Shown piece after piece: positions 1 to 8,673 of a stretch of 64,000 nucleotides of DNA. Source of the DNA: Cohnella hashimotonis (GTDB lineage: Bacteria; Bacillota; Bacilli; Paenibacillales; Paenibacillaceae); assembly GCF_030014955.1 (NCBI RefSeq), contig NZ_JAGRPV010000001.1, forward strand, positions 310,001 through 374,000, written 5' to 3'. The notes beneath the pieces were generated by a model that saw only the letters and a list, made by a program, of their open reading frames with translations, ran no database searches and had not been told where the DNA came from. The position numbers and the translations under genes are program-made. How positions within the stretch are numbered: the stretch's first letter is position 1; each line of letters opens with the position of its first letter.

Positions 1-81
1 TCGCACGTATTTGTCATTTAAACGCGGCAGTGACTCCTCTAAAATGTAGGTATCGATAAGCGAGGGGAGCCGAACAAAGCG

Positions 82-2142
82 ATGGCAAAATCGATCCGAA
101 TGGATGAACTGCGGCTGGGCGTCTGCTACTACCCGGAGCATTGGCCGGAGGATCTGTGGGAAGACGACTTCCGCCGCATGCGGGAGATGAACATTACGGT
201 CGTGCGCATGGCGGAGTTCGCCTGGGCGATGCTGGAGCCGGAGGAGGGACGCTTCGACTTCTCCTTCTTCGTTCGGGCCTTGGACCTGGCGCACGCGAAT
301 GGCATCCAGGTTATTCTGGGCACGCCGACCGCGACGCCGCCCGCCTGGCTGACGCACAAGTATCCCGAGGTGCTGAACGCAAGCGTGGACGGCGTTATAT
401 ATCGGCATGGCATGCGGCGCCACTACAACTATAGCAGCCCGCTCTACCGGCAATTTTGCGAGCGCATCGTACGCAATATGGTGGAGGCGTACAAGGATCA
501 TCCGGCGGTCATCGGCTGGCAGATCGACAATGAGCTGAACTGCGAAACGAACGTTTTCTACGCAGAAGCCGATCATGTCGCGTTCCGCGAGTGGCTGAAG
601 GAGCGTTACGCCTCGCTCTCCGCCTTGAACAAAGCGTGGGGCACCGTCTTTTGGAGCCAGACTTATACCGATTGGGAGCAGGTCCATCTCACGCGGCCGA
701 TGGTCAATCCATCGCCGAATCCGCATCTGGCGCTGGACGAAAAGCGGTTCATCTCCGACAATACGATCTCGTTCGCGAAGCTGCAGGCCGACATCATCCG
801 CGAGCTTGCGCCGCAGCACTGGGTGACGACGAACGGCACGTTCGGCCATCTGGACAATCATGAACTGACGGACCGGCTGCTCGATTTCTTTTCGTACGAT
901 TCGTATCCGCAATTCTCGACGATCTTCCCGGGGGACGACGACAATCCGCTTCGGGACCGCGGCTGGAGCATGAGCCTGTCCAATGTCCGATCGATGTCGC
1001 CCAACTTCTGCGTCATGGAGCAGCAATCCGGGCCGGGCGGCTGGGTGAACCGAATCGGCATGAGCGCGCCCCGGCCGGGTCAGATCCGGCTGTGGTCGTA
1101 TCAGTCCGTTCTGCACGGCACCGACCTGCTCGTCTACTTCCGCTGGCGGACGGCCACGTTCGGCACCGAGATCTATTGGCACGGGATCAACGACTACCAT
1201 AACCAGCCCAATCGCAGAGTGCGCGAGGTTGCGCAGGTCGGCGACGAGTTCCGGAAAATAGGCGCAGCGGTGGCCGGAACGGTGTACCAGGCAGACGTCG
1301 CGATTATGCAGGATTACGACAACCTATGGGACGGAGAGTTTGACGAGTGGCACGGACCGCTGCGCTGGCGGAGCATGGGGGCGTGGTACAAGCAGCTGCA
1401 ATACCGTCATATTCCCGCGGACGTGATCACGCTGCGCCCGGCGACGACGCTTGCGGATCTGGCCAAGTACAAGGCGATCGTATATCCGCATCCGGCGATC
1501 ATGAGCGACGAGACCGCGAAGCTGCTTACGCAGTACGTCGATCAAGGCGGACAGCTCTTTTTCGGCGCGCGCACCGGGTACAAAAATCTCGACGGCCACT
1601 GTTACATGCGGCCCCTTCCCGGCCCGGTGGCCGAGCTTTGCGGGATTAACGTAGAAGACTTCACGTTAATTAAGGGCACGGTATCGGCTGCGCAAGTGCA
1701 ATGGAAGGACGGCCGCTTGCCAGCCGGCACGAAGGCGGAAGGCTTCAATGAAGTGCTGCGTGTCGAAGATCCGGACACCGAGGTTGTAGCAGAGTACGCG
1801 AGCGAATACTACGCAGGAGCGCCTGCGCTGACGAAGCGCGCGGCGGGCAAGGGGCAAGCCTGGTATTACGGGGCTGCTTACAGCGAACCGGTCGTCGATG
1901 CGCTGATCGATGCGCTGGGGCTCGCGTCTCCGGCTTCCGATCTGCTGGATGCGCCGGCCGAGGTCGAGCTTGGCATTCGGTCTGATGGGGCGCGGAGCTA
2001 CCTCTTCCTGCTGAACTACGCCGACCGGCCCGCGGCGATCCGCTTCAAGCAGGCCGCGCGCGAGCTGCTGACGGATGAGCTGATGGCGGGCGAGCGGGAG
2101 CTGCCGGCGTATGGCGTCATGGTACTGGAGCTTGAGGCTTGA
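82..2142 (+). CDS. GH42 beta-galactosidase
   Basis: A full-length (686 aa) family 42 glycoside hydrolase, expected to release terminal beta-galactose from oligosaccharides in the cytoplasm; no signal peptide is seen. The N-terminal motif GVCYYPEHWPEDLW is typical of the (beta/alpha)8 barrel of the family. The expected acid/base lies in WQIDNELNCE (Glu151) and the nucleophile in VMEQQSGPGGW (Glu313). A trimerisation-like domain follows (about 400-610), then a small C-terminal beta domain. The start is supported by GAGGGGAG at 62-69; the Met at residue 7 is an alternative. A strong terminator follows directly, so it appears to be transcribed alone or as the last gene of its unit. Confidence 0.95.
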   Translation: MAKSIRMDELRLGVCYYPEHWPEDLWEDDFRRMREMNITVVRMAEFAWAMLEPEEGRFDFSFFVRALDLAHANGIQVILGTPTATPPAWLTHKYPEVLNASVDGVIYRHGMRRHYNYSSPLYRQFCERIVRNMVEAYKDHPAVIGWQIDNELNCETNVFYAEADHVAFREWLKERYASLSALNKAWGTVFWSQTYTDWEQVHLTRPMVNPSPNPHLALDEKRFISDNTISFAKLQADIIRELAPQHWVTTNGTFGHLDNHELTDRLLDFFSYDSYPQFSTIFPGDDDNPLRDRGWSMSLSNVRSMSPNFCVMEQQSGPGGWVNRIGMSAPRPGQIRLWSYQSVLHGTDLLVYFRWRTATFGTEIYWHGINDYHNQPNRRVREVAQVGDEFRKIGAAVAGTVYQADVAIMQDYDNLWDGEFDEWHGPLRWRSMGAWYKQLQYRHIPADVITLRPATTLADLAKYKAIVYPHPAIMSDETAKLLTQYVDQGGQLFFGARTGYKNLDGHCYMRPLPGPVAELCGINVEDFTLIKGTVSAAQVQWKDGRLPAGTKAEGFNEVLRVEDPDTEVVAEYASEYYAGAPALTKRAAGKGQAWYYGAAYSEPVVDALIDALGLASPASDLLDAPAEVELGIRSDGARSYLFLLNYADRPAAIRFKQAARELLTDELMAGERELPAYGVMVLELEA

Positions 2143-2173
2143 TCTGTGGTAAGGATTGAACATAATTGAACGT

Positions 2174-2226
2174 AAAAAGATCGCCGATTCACCTAAGCCT
2201 ATGGCTTGGGGAACGGCGGTCTTTTT
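2174..2226 (+). terminator. Intrinsic terminator after the GH42 gene
   Basis: A long nested hairpin: AAGATCGCCG pairs with CGGCGGTCTT (one G-U pair), the inner CCTAAGCC pairs with GGCTTGGG, and a run of five T follows. It lies about 30 bp after the GH42 stop codon. Confidence 0.85.
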
Positions 2227-2301
2227 AGGGCTAGCGATTGGGAATGGTAAGCGCGCTTTCCGCGTGTCGAAGCTGTTCGGACGTTTGCCGGGTCGAATTA
2301 A

Positions 2302-2475
2302 CTGCATTTGTACATGTATTTTCTGCCGGCCAATGGTACCTGATGAAATGCGCAAATGTGCAGGTAAATTACAGGCTGAAGTCGGAAATGGGGCGGATGG
2401 AGGGAAATACATGCACTTTGCAGCTATCCTGCTCAAAAGGATCGAGAACATCGAAATTAGATGTATATTTGCAGG
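2302..2475. repeat. Four-box intergenic repeat, copy A
   Basis: Four related boxes of about 22 bp, similar to CTGCAAATATRCAKGTAWTT, lie at 2302-2323, 2350-2372, 2402-2424 and 2453-2475. The first two are direct and the last two inverted. They are spaced 48, 52 and 51 bp apart. A second copy with the same order and orientation is at 31765-33503, where an IS66-type element interrupts the third box. Similarity between the copies extends some way on both sides. It lies between the GH42 terminator and the DUF4395 gene. No coding capacity is convincing; the function is unknown. Confidence 0.75.
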
Positions 2476-2624
2476 CGTTGCGGCGAAGGAGCGACGCGCC
2501 GGCGATAGGCGGGGACCCATCTGACGGCTGGCGTGACGACTGGTGTGTCGGCTGTCGGATGAGCCATCGATAAGCGTACCCCGCAAAACAAATTAAGATT
2601 GACGGATGAGGTCGGCTATTCGGC

Positions 2625-3044
2625 TTACGAATGACGAATCCGTCGTCTCGCGAGGAATTGCTTGTATTGAAAGTAAACCGTGCAGCCGATGCAGTACCCG
2701 AGCAGGGCAGCCCCGGCGGCGGCCAGCAGCATGACGGCGAACGCATACCCGGCGACGGTCCAGCCCAGCGAGAAGCTGAGGACGGCCAAGCTCAGGAAGA
2801 TGACCGCGAGCGAATTGTTGAAGCGGGCCAGCTCCAGCGCTTGCGTTTCTTTGCCTGCCGTCTTCAGCCAAGGCTTCGCGATTCTTACAAATAAGTTGTA
2901 CTTGCCGCCCGTCGCGAGGCCGACGACTTCGATCAGCCACAGAACGGCCAGTATCCACAGCGGGGCGAAGAAAAAAGACAAAACGGCGAACAAAACGATG
3001 CCGGTCTGGTTGGACTTGATATAAGGCATAGGGACTTCCTTCAT
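2625..3044 (-). CDS. DUF4395 family integral membrane protein
   Basis: A 139-aa protein with about four hydrophobic segments (roughly residues 17-44 in two stretches, 78-97 and 98-122). The residues RFNNSLAVIFL and the overall length match the DUF4395 family of small membrane proteins of unknown function. The ATG start has GGGAGG nine bases upstream. It stands alone on the minus strand; its 3' end lies next to the four-box repeat. Confidence 0.75.
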   Translation of the reverse strand: MKEVPMPYIKSNQTGIVLFAVLSFFFAPLWILAVLWLIEVVGLATGGKYNLFVRIAKPWLKTAGKETQALELARFNNSLAVIFLSLAVLSFSLGWTVAGYAFAVMLLAAAGAALLGYCIGCTVYFQYKQFLARRRIRHS

Positions 3045-3304
3045 CGGAGCGCCTCCCGTGTGTCATATTAATTCCAAGTTAGACTATCGGAAAGGATAAG
3101 TCAATGCGGGCTTTTACAAGGAGATGAGTAGCTGCGCAAGCGCCTGGCGTTCCCTCGGTTGTCGGGCACCCTGGGTCGCATTCCTCGTTCGATCGTTTCT
3201 TGGAATCATGGAGCCAAATACAACTGGGCGGTTGAGGCCTTCTGTCCGATCCCGAGCTCATCGCAAGTCGGAGCTGTGAAGATTGGTTTCTGGAATGACG
3301 CCCT

Positions 3305-4144
3305 CTAACGGAAGGCGTGAAGCTGGCGATAGGCTGCCGGCGTCACGCCTTCTTTTTCCCTAAATCGTTTGATGAAATAGCTAATGCTCGGATAGCCGCA
3401 CAAGCTCGCGATCTCGCCGACCGGACGCTCCAGGTCGTCCATCAGCTGCTGCTTGGCATGTCGTATGCGGCATTGCGTGACGAAGTCCATCGGCGACATC
3501 TGGGTGAATTTGCGAAACAGCTTGCAGAAGTAATGGGGAGTAACGCCGGCTTTGGCCGCCCACGACTCCAGCGAAAACGGCTCGCAAGCGGCGTCCTGCA
3601 TGGCGGGAAGCAAATCCCTGATGAGCCCCTGCGCGTCTCGGCTTCTACGGAAACGATAGGGCACCGCCTGTACCGTAAATTCGGCGAGCACGCCGTAGGC
3701 TGCCGTAGAGAGGGCCGAAGGGTGGAGCAGCTTGGGGTTGTCGACCTCGCGGATGAGATGCGCCAATTGCGCTTCGAGCGCGTCTCCTTGGCGCGTGGAC
3801 CAGATGACGGATCTTCGAAAGCCCTGTTCCGTCAGAATCTCGGGCAGGCGATCGCCGTAAAAATGCATCCAAAAAACGTCCCAAGGATGCTCCTCGCCGG
3901 TTCGGTACCTTTGGGGCTGATTGGGAAAATAGAGAAATGCATCGCCGGGATAAACGGGTTGCCAGCGCCCGTCCGTTTCCACGAACCCTTCGCCCGCTTT
4001 GACGTAGTGCAGGTTGAAATAGGGGAACGAATCGGCCGGGCGCTCCGCCCGGTGATCCGGTTCGTTCAGGTATCGTCCCGCGGATTCAGGGAATATGAGA
4101 AACGGATTGGGATCCATCAGCGGGAGCGTCAAGTGGGTTCTCAT
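3305..4144 (-). CDS. AraC family transcriptional regulator
   Basis: An N-terminal cupin-like sugar-sensing domain (YVKAGEGFVETDGRW, GDAFLYFPNQPQRY) is followed by a C-terminal double helix-turn-helix of AraC/XylS type (SLESWAAKAGVTPHYFCKLF ... IASLCGYPSISYFIKRFREKEG). The reading frame also opens at TTG 4162, but the ATG at 4144 has GGAGG six to seven bases upstream and gives 279 aa, so it is preferred. It is divergent from the dehydrogenase/aldo-keto reductase pair and probably controls it in response to a sugar. Confidence 0.9.
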   Translation of the reverse strand: MRTHLTLPLMDPNPFLIFPESAGRYLNEPDHRAERPADSFPYFNLHYVKAGEGFVETDGRWQPVYPGDAFLYFPNQPQRYRTGEEHPWDVFWMHFYGDRLPEILTEQGFRRSVIWSTRQGDALEAQLAHLIREVDNPKLLHPSALSTAAYGVLAEFTVQAVPYRFRRSRDAQGLIRDLLPAMQDAACEPFSLESWAAKAGVTPHYFCKLFRKFTQMSPMDFVTQCRIRHAKQQLMDDLERPVGEIASLCGYPSISYFIKRFREKEGVTPAAYRQLHAFR

Positions 4145-4192
4145 CGAAATCCTCCGGAGCAATATCGTTATATCGCATACAAAATAATGTCA

Positions 4193-4221
4193 TATACAGT
4201 GCTTGGTAGCGATCCTATAAT
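4193..4221 (+). promoter_or_regulatory. Likely sigma-A promoter for the oxidoreductase pair
   Basis: TATAAT at 4216-4221 is preceded 17 bp upstream by a weak -35 (TATACA, 4193-4198). It lies in the divergent gap between the AraC gene and the Gfo/Idh/MocA gene. The weak -35 would fit activator dependence. Confidence 0.5.
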
Positions 4222-4257
4222 GACAATATTACAGCATTAGTAAAGAGGTGGCTAGCT

Positions 4258-5256
4258 ATGAAAAGGAAGCTGCGCTGGGGAATCGCCGGGTGCGCGGGAA
4301 TTGCGGTCAACGCCGTGATGCCGGCCATTCAGTCTTCAGAAACGGGCGTAATTGCGGCCGTCGCCAGCCGGGACATAAGCAAAGCGAAGGCCGCGGCGGA
4401 CAAATTTGGAATCGACCGGGCATACGGCAGTTACGAGGAGCTGATGGAGGATCCGGATATCGATGCCGTCTACATACCGCTGCCGAATCATCTTCACCGG
4501 GAGTGGACGATCCGCGCCGCGGAAGCGGGCAAGCACGTGCTATGCGAGAAGCCGCTGGCATTGACGGCACGGGAAGCGGCAGAGATGGCCGAGGCCTGCG
4601 CACGATCGGGCGTCCATCTGGCGGAGGCGTTCATGTACCGTCATCATCCGCGAATCGGACAGATCCGGCATATCGTCGGCTCGGGGGAAATCGGGTCGCT
4701 GCGCGCCCTGAACGGAGCGTTCACGTTCAACAATGCGAGCGACGCGGCGAACATTCGTTATCGCAGCGATTGGGGCGGAGGATCGCTGTACGACGTAGGC
4801 TGCTATCCGCTCAGCGCCGCGCGGCTAATCGTCGGCAGGGAGCCGGAGGCGGTCACCGTCCACGCGATGTTTTCCCCGGAGCACGACAACGTCGACATGA
4901 TGGCCTCGGGTCTGGTCGAATTTTCGGACGGCATCGCGCTGACGTTCGACTGCGGCATGTGGGCGGCATTTCGCCAGACGCTCGAAATCGTCGGCACGGA
5001 CGGGCGTATATTCGTGCCGCACGCGTTCTTGACCGGGGCGGATAATGCCGGCTTCGAGGTCCATGGAACCGGCGGCTCCCGCATCGTTCAAGCGGACGGC
5101 GTCAACGCTTATCGGCTCGAAGTCGACGACTTCGCAAGCGTCGTCGCCGGCGAGAAGGAGCCGGCGTTCCCTGCCGATGATGCGCTCCGCAATATGCGCC
5201 TGCTCGAAGCCTGCCTGCAGTCGGCCCGGAGACGCGAAAGGATAACGCTCGTATAA
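4258..5256 (+). CDS. Gfo/Idh/MocA family NAD(P)-dependent sugar dehydrogenase
   Basis: A 332-aa oxidoreductase with an N-terminal Rossmann fold (WGIAGCAGIA) and the family motif EKPLALT (Glu97-Lys98-Pro99, the lysine being the usual catalytic residue). The C-terminal substrate domain begins near residue 125 and contains DVGCYPLSAAR. It probably oxidises or epimerises a sugar or polyol in the cytoplasm; the substrate cannot be read from sequence. A GAGGTGG ribosome site lies just upstream. It is followed after 45 bp by an aldo/keto reductase, most likely in one operon under the divergent AraC regulator. Confidence 0.9.
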   Translation: MKRKLRWGIAGCAGIAVNAVMPAIQSSETGVIAAVASRDISKAKAAADKFGIDRAYGSYEELMEDPDIDAVYIPLPNHLHREWTIRAAEAGKHVLCEKPLALTAREAAEMAEACARSGVHLAEAFMYRHHPRIGQIRHIVGSGEIGSLRALNGAFTFNNASDAANIRYRSDWGGGSLYDVGCYPLSAARLIVGREPEAVTVHAMFSPEHDNVDMMASGLVEFSDGIALTFDCGMWAAFRQTLEIVGTDGRIFVPHAFLTGADNAGFEVHGTGGSRIVQADGVNAYRLEVDDFASVVAGEKEPAFPADDALRNMRLLEACLQSARRRERITLV

Positions 5257-5301
5257 ACGGCGCGCCGTCGCAGGCCGCCGAAGGAGAAGGGGAACAGGCA
5301 G

Positions 5302-6258
5302 ATGACAACGAAAAAAATGGAAGCGATCTCCATCGCGGGATTGGATAAACCCGTCTCGAAGCTGATCCTCGGCTCGATGCTGCTGAACGACGAGCGGATG
5401 GACGTATCCGCCGAGCTGCTCGACGCCTATGCCGCGATCGGCGGCAATGCGATGGATACCGCGCAAGTGTATGGACCGCGCGGCATGGGCGCGATCGGAA
5501 AATGGTCGGCGGAGAGGGGCAATCGTTCCGGGCTCGTGCTGATCGTGAAGGGCGCGCATCACGACGAAAAAGGGCCGCGGGTGACCCGTGCCGCCGTCGA
5601 AGCGGATTTGGCTTATTCGCTCGGCTTGTTGAAGACGGATTACGCCGATATTTTCATGCTGCACCGGGACGATCCGGACAAGCCGGTCGGCGAGATCGTC
5701 GAGATGCTGCAGGAGCCGCTTCAAGCGGGACTTTGCAAAGCGCTGGGCGCCTCCAATTGGACGACGGCGCGGCTGGATGCGGCCAACGCCTATGCCGAGG
5801 CGCACGGGCTGACCGGATTCGCCTGCAACAGCCCCAACCTGAGCCTGGCCAGGGCCAACGAACCGAGATGGCCGGGATGCGTGAGCACGGACGCGGACGA
5901 CCTCGCTTGGCACGAACGCACGCAGCTGCCGTTGCTGTCCTGGTCGTCGCAGGCGGCAGGCTTTTTCACCGGACGATATGCGCCGGAGCGGCGGGACAAC
6001 GAGGAGATCGTACGCGTTTATTACAGCGACGACAACTGGGAGCGCTATCGAAGGGCGACTTTGCTGGGCGAAGCGAAGGGCGCGGACGCCAACCAAATCG
6101 CGCTCGCTTATGTGCTGCACCAGTCGTTTCCGACTTGTGCGCTGATCGGGCCGGCCAACGCGGAGGAGCTGCGCTCCAGCGCCAAAGCGCTGGACGTGGC
6201 ACTAACGCCTGAGGAGATTCGCTGGTTGGATCTGAAGGACGATTCGTTAAAGCGCTGA
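5302..6258 (+). CDS. Aldo/keto reductase
   Basis: A 318-aa (beta/alpha)8 NADPH-dependent reductase resembling the YdhF-like branch of the family. The catalytic tetrad is visible: Asp52 and Tyr57 (MDTAQVYG), Lys83 (IVKGA) and His121 (FMLHRDDPD). It is expected to reduce a sugar or small aldehyde/ketone. The ribosome site is GGAGAAGGGG upstream of ATG 5302. It is the second gene of the pair with the Gfo/Idh/MocA dehydrogenase. Its 3' end runs into the 62-bp repeat array. Confidence 0.9.
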   Translation: MTTKKMEAISIAGLDKPVSKLILGSMLLNDERMDVSAELLDAYAAIGGNAMDTAQVYGPRGMGAIGKWSAERGNRSGLVLIVKGAHHDEKGPRVTRAAVEADLAYSLGLLKTDYADIFMLHRDDPDKPVGEIVEMLQEPLQAGLCKALGASNWTTARLDAANAYAEAHGLTGFACNSPNLSLARANEPRWPGCVSTDADDLAWHERTQLPLLSWSSQAAGFFTGRYAPERRDNEEIVRVYYSDDNWERYRRATLLGEAKGADANQIALAYVLHQSFPTCALIGPANAEELRSSAKALDVALTPEEIRWLDLKDDSLKR

Positions 6259-6376
6259 ACGTTAAGGGGCTGTCCCAAAAAAAAACGGTCGCGCCAAATG
6301 GGATGAAGCAGGGGGGCCTGCCTCATCCCGTTTGGCGCCTTGGTCCATGGCGGTTCGCTTGCCGCTATAGATGGCT

Positions 6377-6700
6377 GGTGCACAAAATAGGTGCACCATG
6401 GCGCAGATTGGGCAGAGCGCCGCCGCTCTTGCCGCGTTGGTGCACCAAATAGGTGCACCATGGCGTAGATTGAGCAGAGCGGCAGCGCTCTTGCCGCGCT
6501 GGTGCACAAAATAGGTGCACCATGGCGCAGATTGGGCAGTGCGGCAGCGCTCTTGCCGCGCTGGTGCACAAAATAGGTGCACCATAGCGTATATGGGGCA
6601 GAGCGCCGCCGCTCTTGCCGCGCTGGTGCACAAAATAGGTGCACCATGGCGCAGATGGGACAGAGCGCTCGCGCTCTTGCCGCGCTGGTGCACAAAATAG
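6377..6700. repeat. 62-bp tandem repeat array, left part
   Basis: Units start with GGTGCAC at 6377, 6439, 6501, 6563, 6625 and 6687, an exact 62-bp period. Each unit holds two palindromes: GGTGCAC-(7 nt)-GTGCACC and an AGAGCG/CGCTCT hairpin. The sixth unit is cut by the IS4-type element, and the array continues at 8262. Reading frames remain open through it on the minus strand, but 62 is not a multiple of three and the frame rotates from unit to unit, so coding is unlikely. Confidence 0.95.
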
Positions 6701-8261
6701 GCACTAGCCTTGCATAAACCCTGACATCCAACCAGCTCAAGTTGTAAAATGTATGAAAAATACGAATGATGTATATTTTTACATTCGCGATTTTGCTCGA
6801 CAATGCGAAAAGATTGAGCTCTACTTAGATGTAGACGTGAGTATCCATTTTCAGGAATTTATGTCTTCTTTCGCGGCTTCCGTTTTCTTGGATTCGAATT
6901 TCTTTCTTTAATCCATCCAACGCGGCTTTCAGGGGGCGAGTCGCGCGTAGTTGGTTTGCTCGCTCGCTGTCGTCCCCGAGAATGACGGCTTGCTTCACGG
7001 TTCATCTCTTCACATAGCTCAGTCCATGCCCGCATCAAGTATGCGTTTACAGCCTGCAGCACTTTCCAAGTTCGCTGACGCCAACCTTGCTCTTCTTGAA
7101 GCTTTAGGAGGAGCAAGCTGCAGATCAAGGCGAGAAACAACTGGTTCCAAATCCCCTGCGCCTTGGTGCTGTACAGCTTCGTCAACTTCAGATGTTGCTT
7201 CATCCATTTGAAGTACAACTCGATCCACCAGCGACGGCGGTAAATATCCGCGATCTCCTCGGCCGTCAGATCGAAACGCGTGGTGGCCAGACGATAACGG
7301 CGCGCTTTGTCGTCGAGAAACTCAACCACCCGCAAAGCACCTTTCATACGCTTGGACCCGCGGCCGAGCCGAACGATGGCGTCTAGAAGGATCGGTGATG
7401 CATGAGGCACTTCCCTTTGTTCCAGCAGGGTTATGCTCATGTTATGGTTGATGCGCATCACGAAACGTACGTTGTCATGGACCCATTGGTCCATCGTCTC
7501 ATACTTCACGTAGCCACGATCCATGACGTAGGTGAGATCGGGATCGGTGACCATCGATACGGCCACTTCCCGGTCGTCATAATTGCGCGTCGATGGAATC
7601 ATATGATCCGGATAGACCTCGTCGGGCGAAGCCGCTACGATTCGCAGGTGCATTTTTACACTGCTGTCGAACACGGAAAGCTTGGCGAAATCGTGTACCG
7701 AGTAAGGAACGTGAATCGACGTCGAATCAATGATGCCGAGCTTCCCAATCTTCTTGGAAATACCGCTTTTAGGCTCGACCGGACACTGGCGCTCCACGAC
7801 CAACTGCGCGAAAAGTGTCTGAAAGAATTCCGTCGGAATCTCATTAAACTTACGACTGAGTTGAGAAGCGCTAATTTGCTTTAAATCCAGCGCCTGCTGC
7901 AAATAAGGGTTGGCACGCACTTGCATGGAAATCGCGTCGTAAGAGGGCCATTTGGCCATAACCGCAATCGCGAGCAGCCCCATCGTCTTAGCGACAGTAA
8001 GCTTTTTAGCACCGTGGTCGAAAAAGGAACACTTATGATCCATATCAAATGGAAGCAAAGAAAACAATTGCGATATGACGGTATTTTGAGTTATGATATC
8101 CACGCTGGTCTCCTAAGCTAAAGGGATGTGTGGATACACGTCGACCCCTTTAGATTAGGAGATTTTTCTATGTTTGTCCTTGAAGATAAGTAGAATACTT
8201 CAAAATATAGTAAGTTTAGTAGAGCAAATTATACATGTGAGGTTTAATGCAAGGCTAGTGC
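6701..8261 (-). mobile_element. IS4-family insertion sequence, 1561 bp, apparently intact
   Basis: Terminal inverted repeats GCACTAGCCTTGCAT (left) and ATGCAAGGCTAGTGC (right) are perfect over 15 bp. They are flanked by a perfect 7-bp target duplication, AAAATAG, at 6694-6700 and 8262-8268. The duplicated 7 bp are exactly the loop between the GGTGCAC and GTGCACC arms of a 62-bp repeat unit. One transposase gene on the minus strand fills the element. Intact ends and duplication suggest a recent insertion. The 7-bp duplication would fit the ISPepr1-like branch of IS4, which I cannot confirm. Confidence 0.95.
6859..8103 (-). CDS. IS4-family DDE transposase
   Basis: A 414-aa transposase. IDSTSIHVPY carries the first catalytic Asp and VMDRGYVKYE the second. 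The YRRRWWIELYFKWMKQHLKL stretch matches the Y-R-E-K signature with the catalytic Glu. The C-terminus is strongly basic. Translation probably starts at GTG 8103, with AGGAG eight bases upstream. It is the only gene of the element at 6701-8261 and appears intact. Confidence 0.93.
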   Translation of the reverse strand: MDIITQNTVISQLFSLLPFDMDHKCSFFDHGAKKLTVAKTMGLLAIAVMAKWPSYDAISMQVRANPYLQQALDLKQISASQLSRKFNEIPTEFFQTLFAQLVVERQCPVEPKSGISKKIGKLGIIDSTSIHVPYSVHDFAKLSVFDSSVKMHLRIVAASPDEVYPDHMIPSTRNYDDREVAVSMVTDPDLTYVMDRGYVKYETMDQWVHDNVRFVMRINHNMSITLLEQREVPHASPILLDAIVRLGRGSKRMKGALRVVEFLDDKARRYRLATTRFDLTAEEIADIYRRRWWIELYFKWMKQHLKLTKLYSTKAQGIWNQLFLALICSLLLLKLQEEQGWRQRTWKVLQAVNAYLMRAWTELCEEMNREASRHSRGRQRASKPTTRDSPPESRVGWIKERNSNPRKRKPRKKT

Positions 8262-8625
8262 AAAATAGGTGCACCATGACGCAGATGGGGCAGAGCGGCA
8301 GCGCTCTTGCCGCGCTGGTGCACCAAATAGGTGCACCATGACGCAGATGGGGCAGAGCGGCAGCGCTCTTGCCGCGCTGGTGCACCAAATAGGTGCACCA
8401 TGGCGTAGATGGGGCAGAGCGGCAGCGCTCTTGCCGCGCTGGTGCACAAAATAGGTGCACCATGGCGTAGATGGGGCAGAGCGGCAGCGCTCTTGCCGCG
8501 CTGGTGGCAAAATAGGTGCAACATGGCGTAGATGGGGCAGAGCGCCGCCGCTCTTGCCGCGTTGGTGCACAAAATAGGTGCACGATGGCGCAGATTGGGC
8601 AGAGCGCCGCCGCTCTTGCCGCGAT
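8262..8625. repeat. 62-bp tandem repeat array, right part
   Basis: The array resumes after the IS target duplication. Units start at 8317, 8379, 8441, 8503 and 8564, so the 62-bp period continues with one 1-bp loss in the last step; the last full arms are degenerate (GGTGGCA at 8503). With the IS and one AAAATAG removed, the two parts join in perfect register, giving about 11 units in total. It ends shortly before the 3' end of the convergent AraC gene. Confidence 0.95.
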
Positions 8626-8673
8626 TTCGATCGGCCTGCCGGTGTCATTGCCGTCTCGCGCTAAAAGATCATC

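Noticed and set aside
2156..2573. Short frames over the four-box repeat
   Set aside because: They start in the terminator, cross the inverted boxes and match nothing; the repeat explains the sequence.
3045..3304. Gap between the DUF4395 and AraC genes
   Set aside because: I found no convincing gene, hairpin or repeat in this 260-bp stretch.
6377..6700. CRISPR array
   Set aside because: The whole unit repeats, with no unique spacers, and no cas genes are present. The same applies to the 51-bp arrays.
6262..6803. Overlapping minus-strand reading frames through the 62-bp array (also 8200-8648)
   Set aside because: The 62-bp unit rotates the frame each time, so the same peptide segments appear in all three frames; this follows from repeat sequence lacking stop codons, not from a gene. 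No ribosome site fits.
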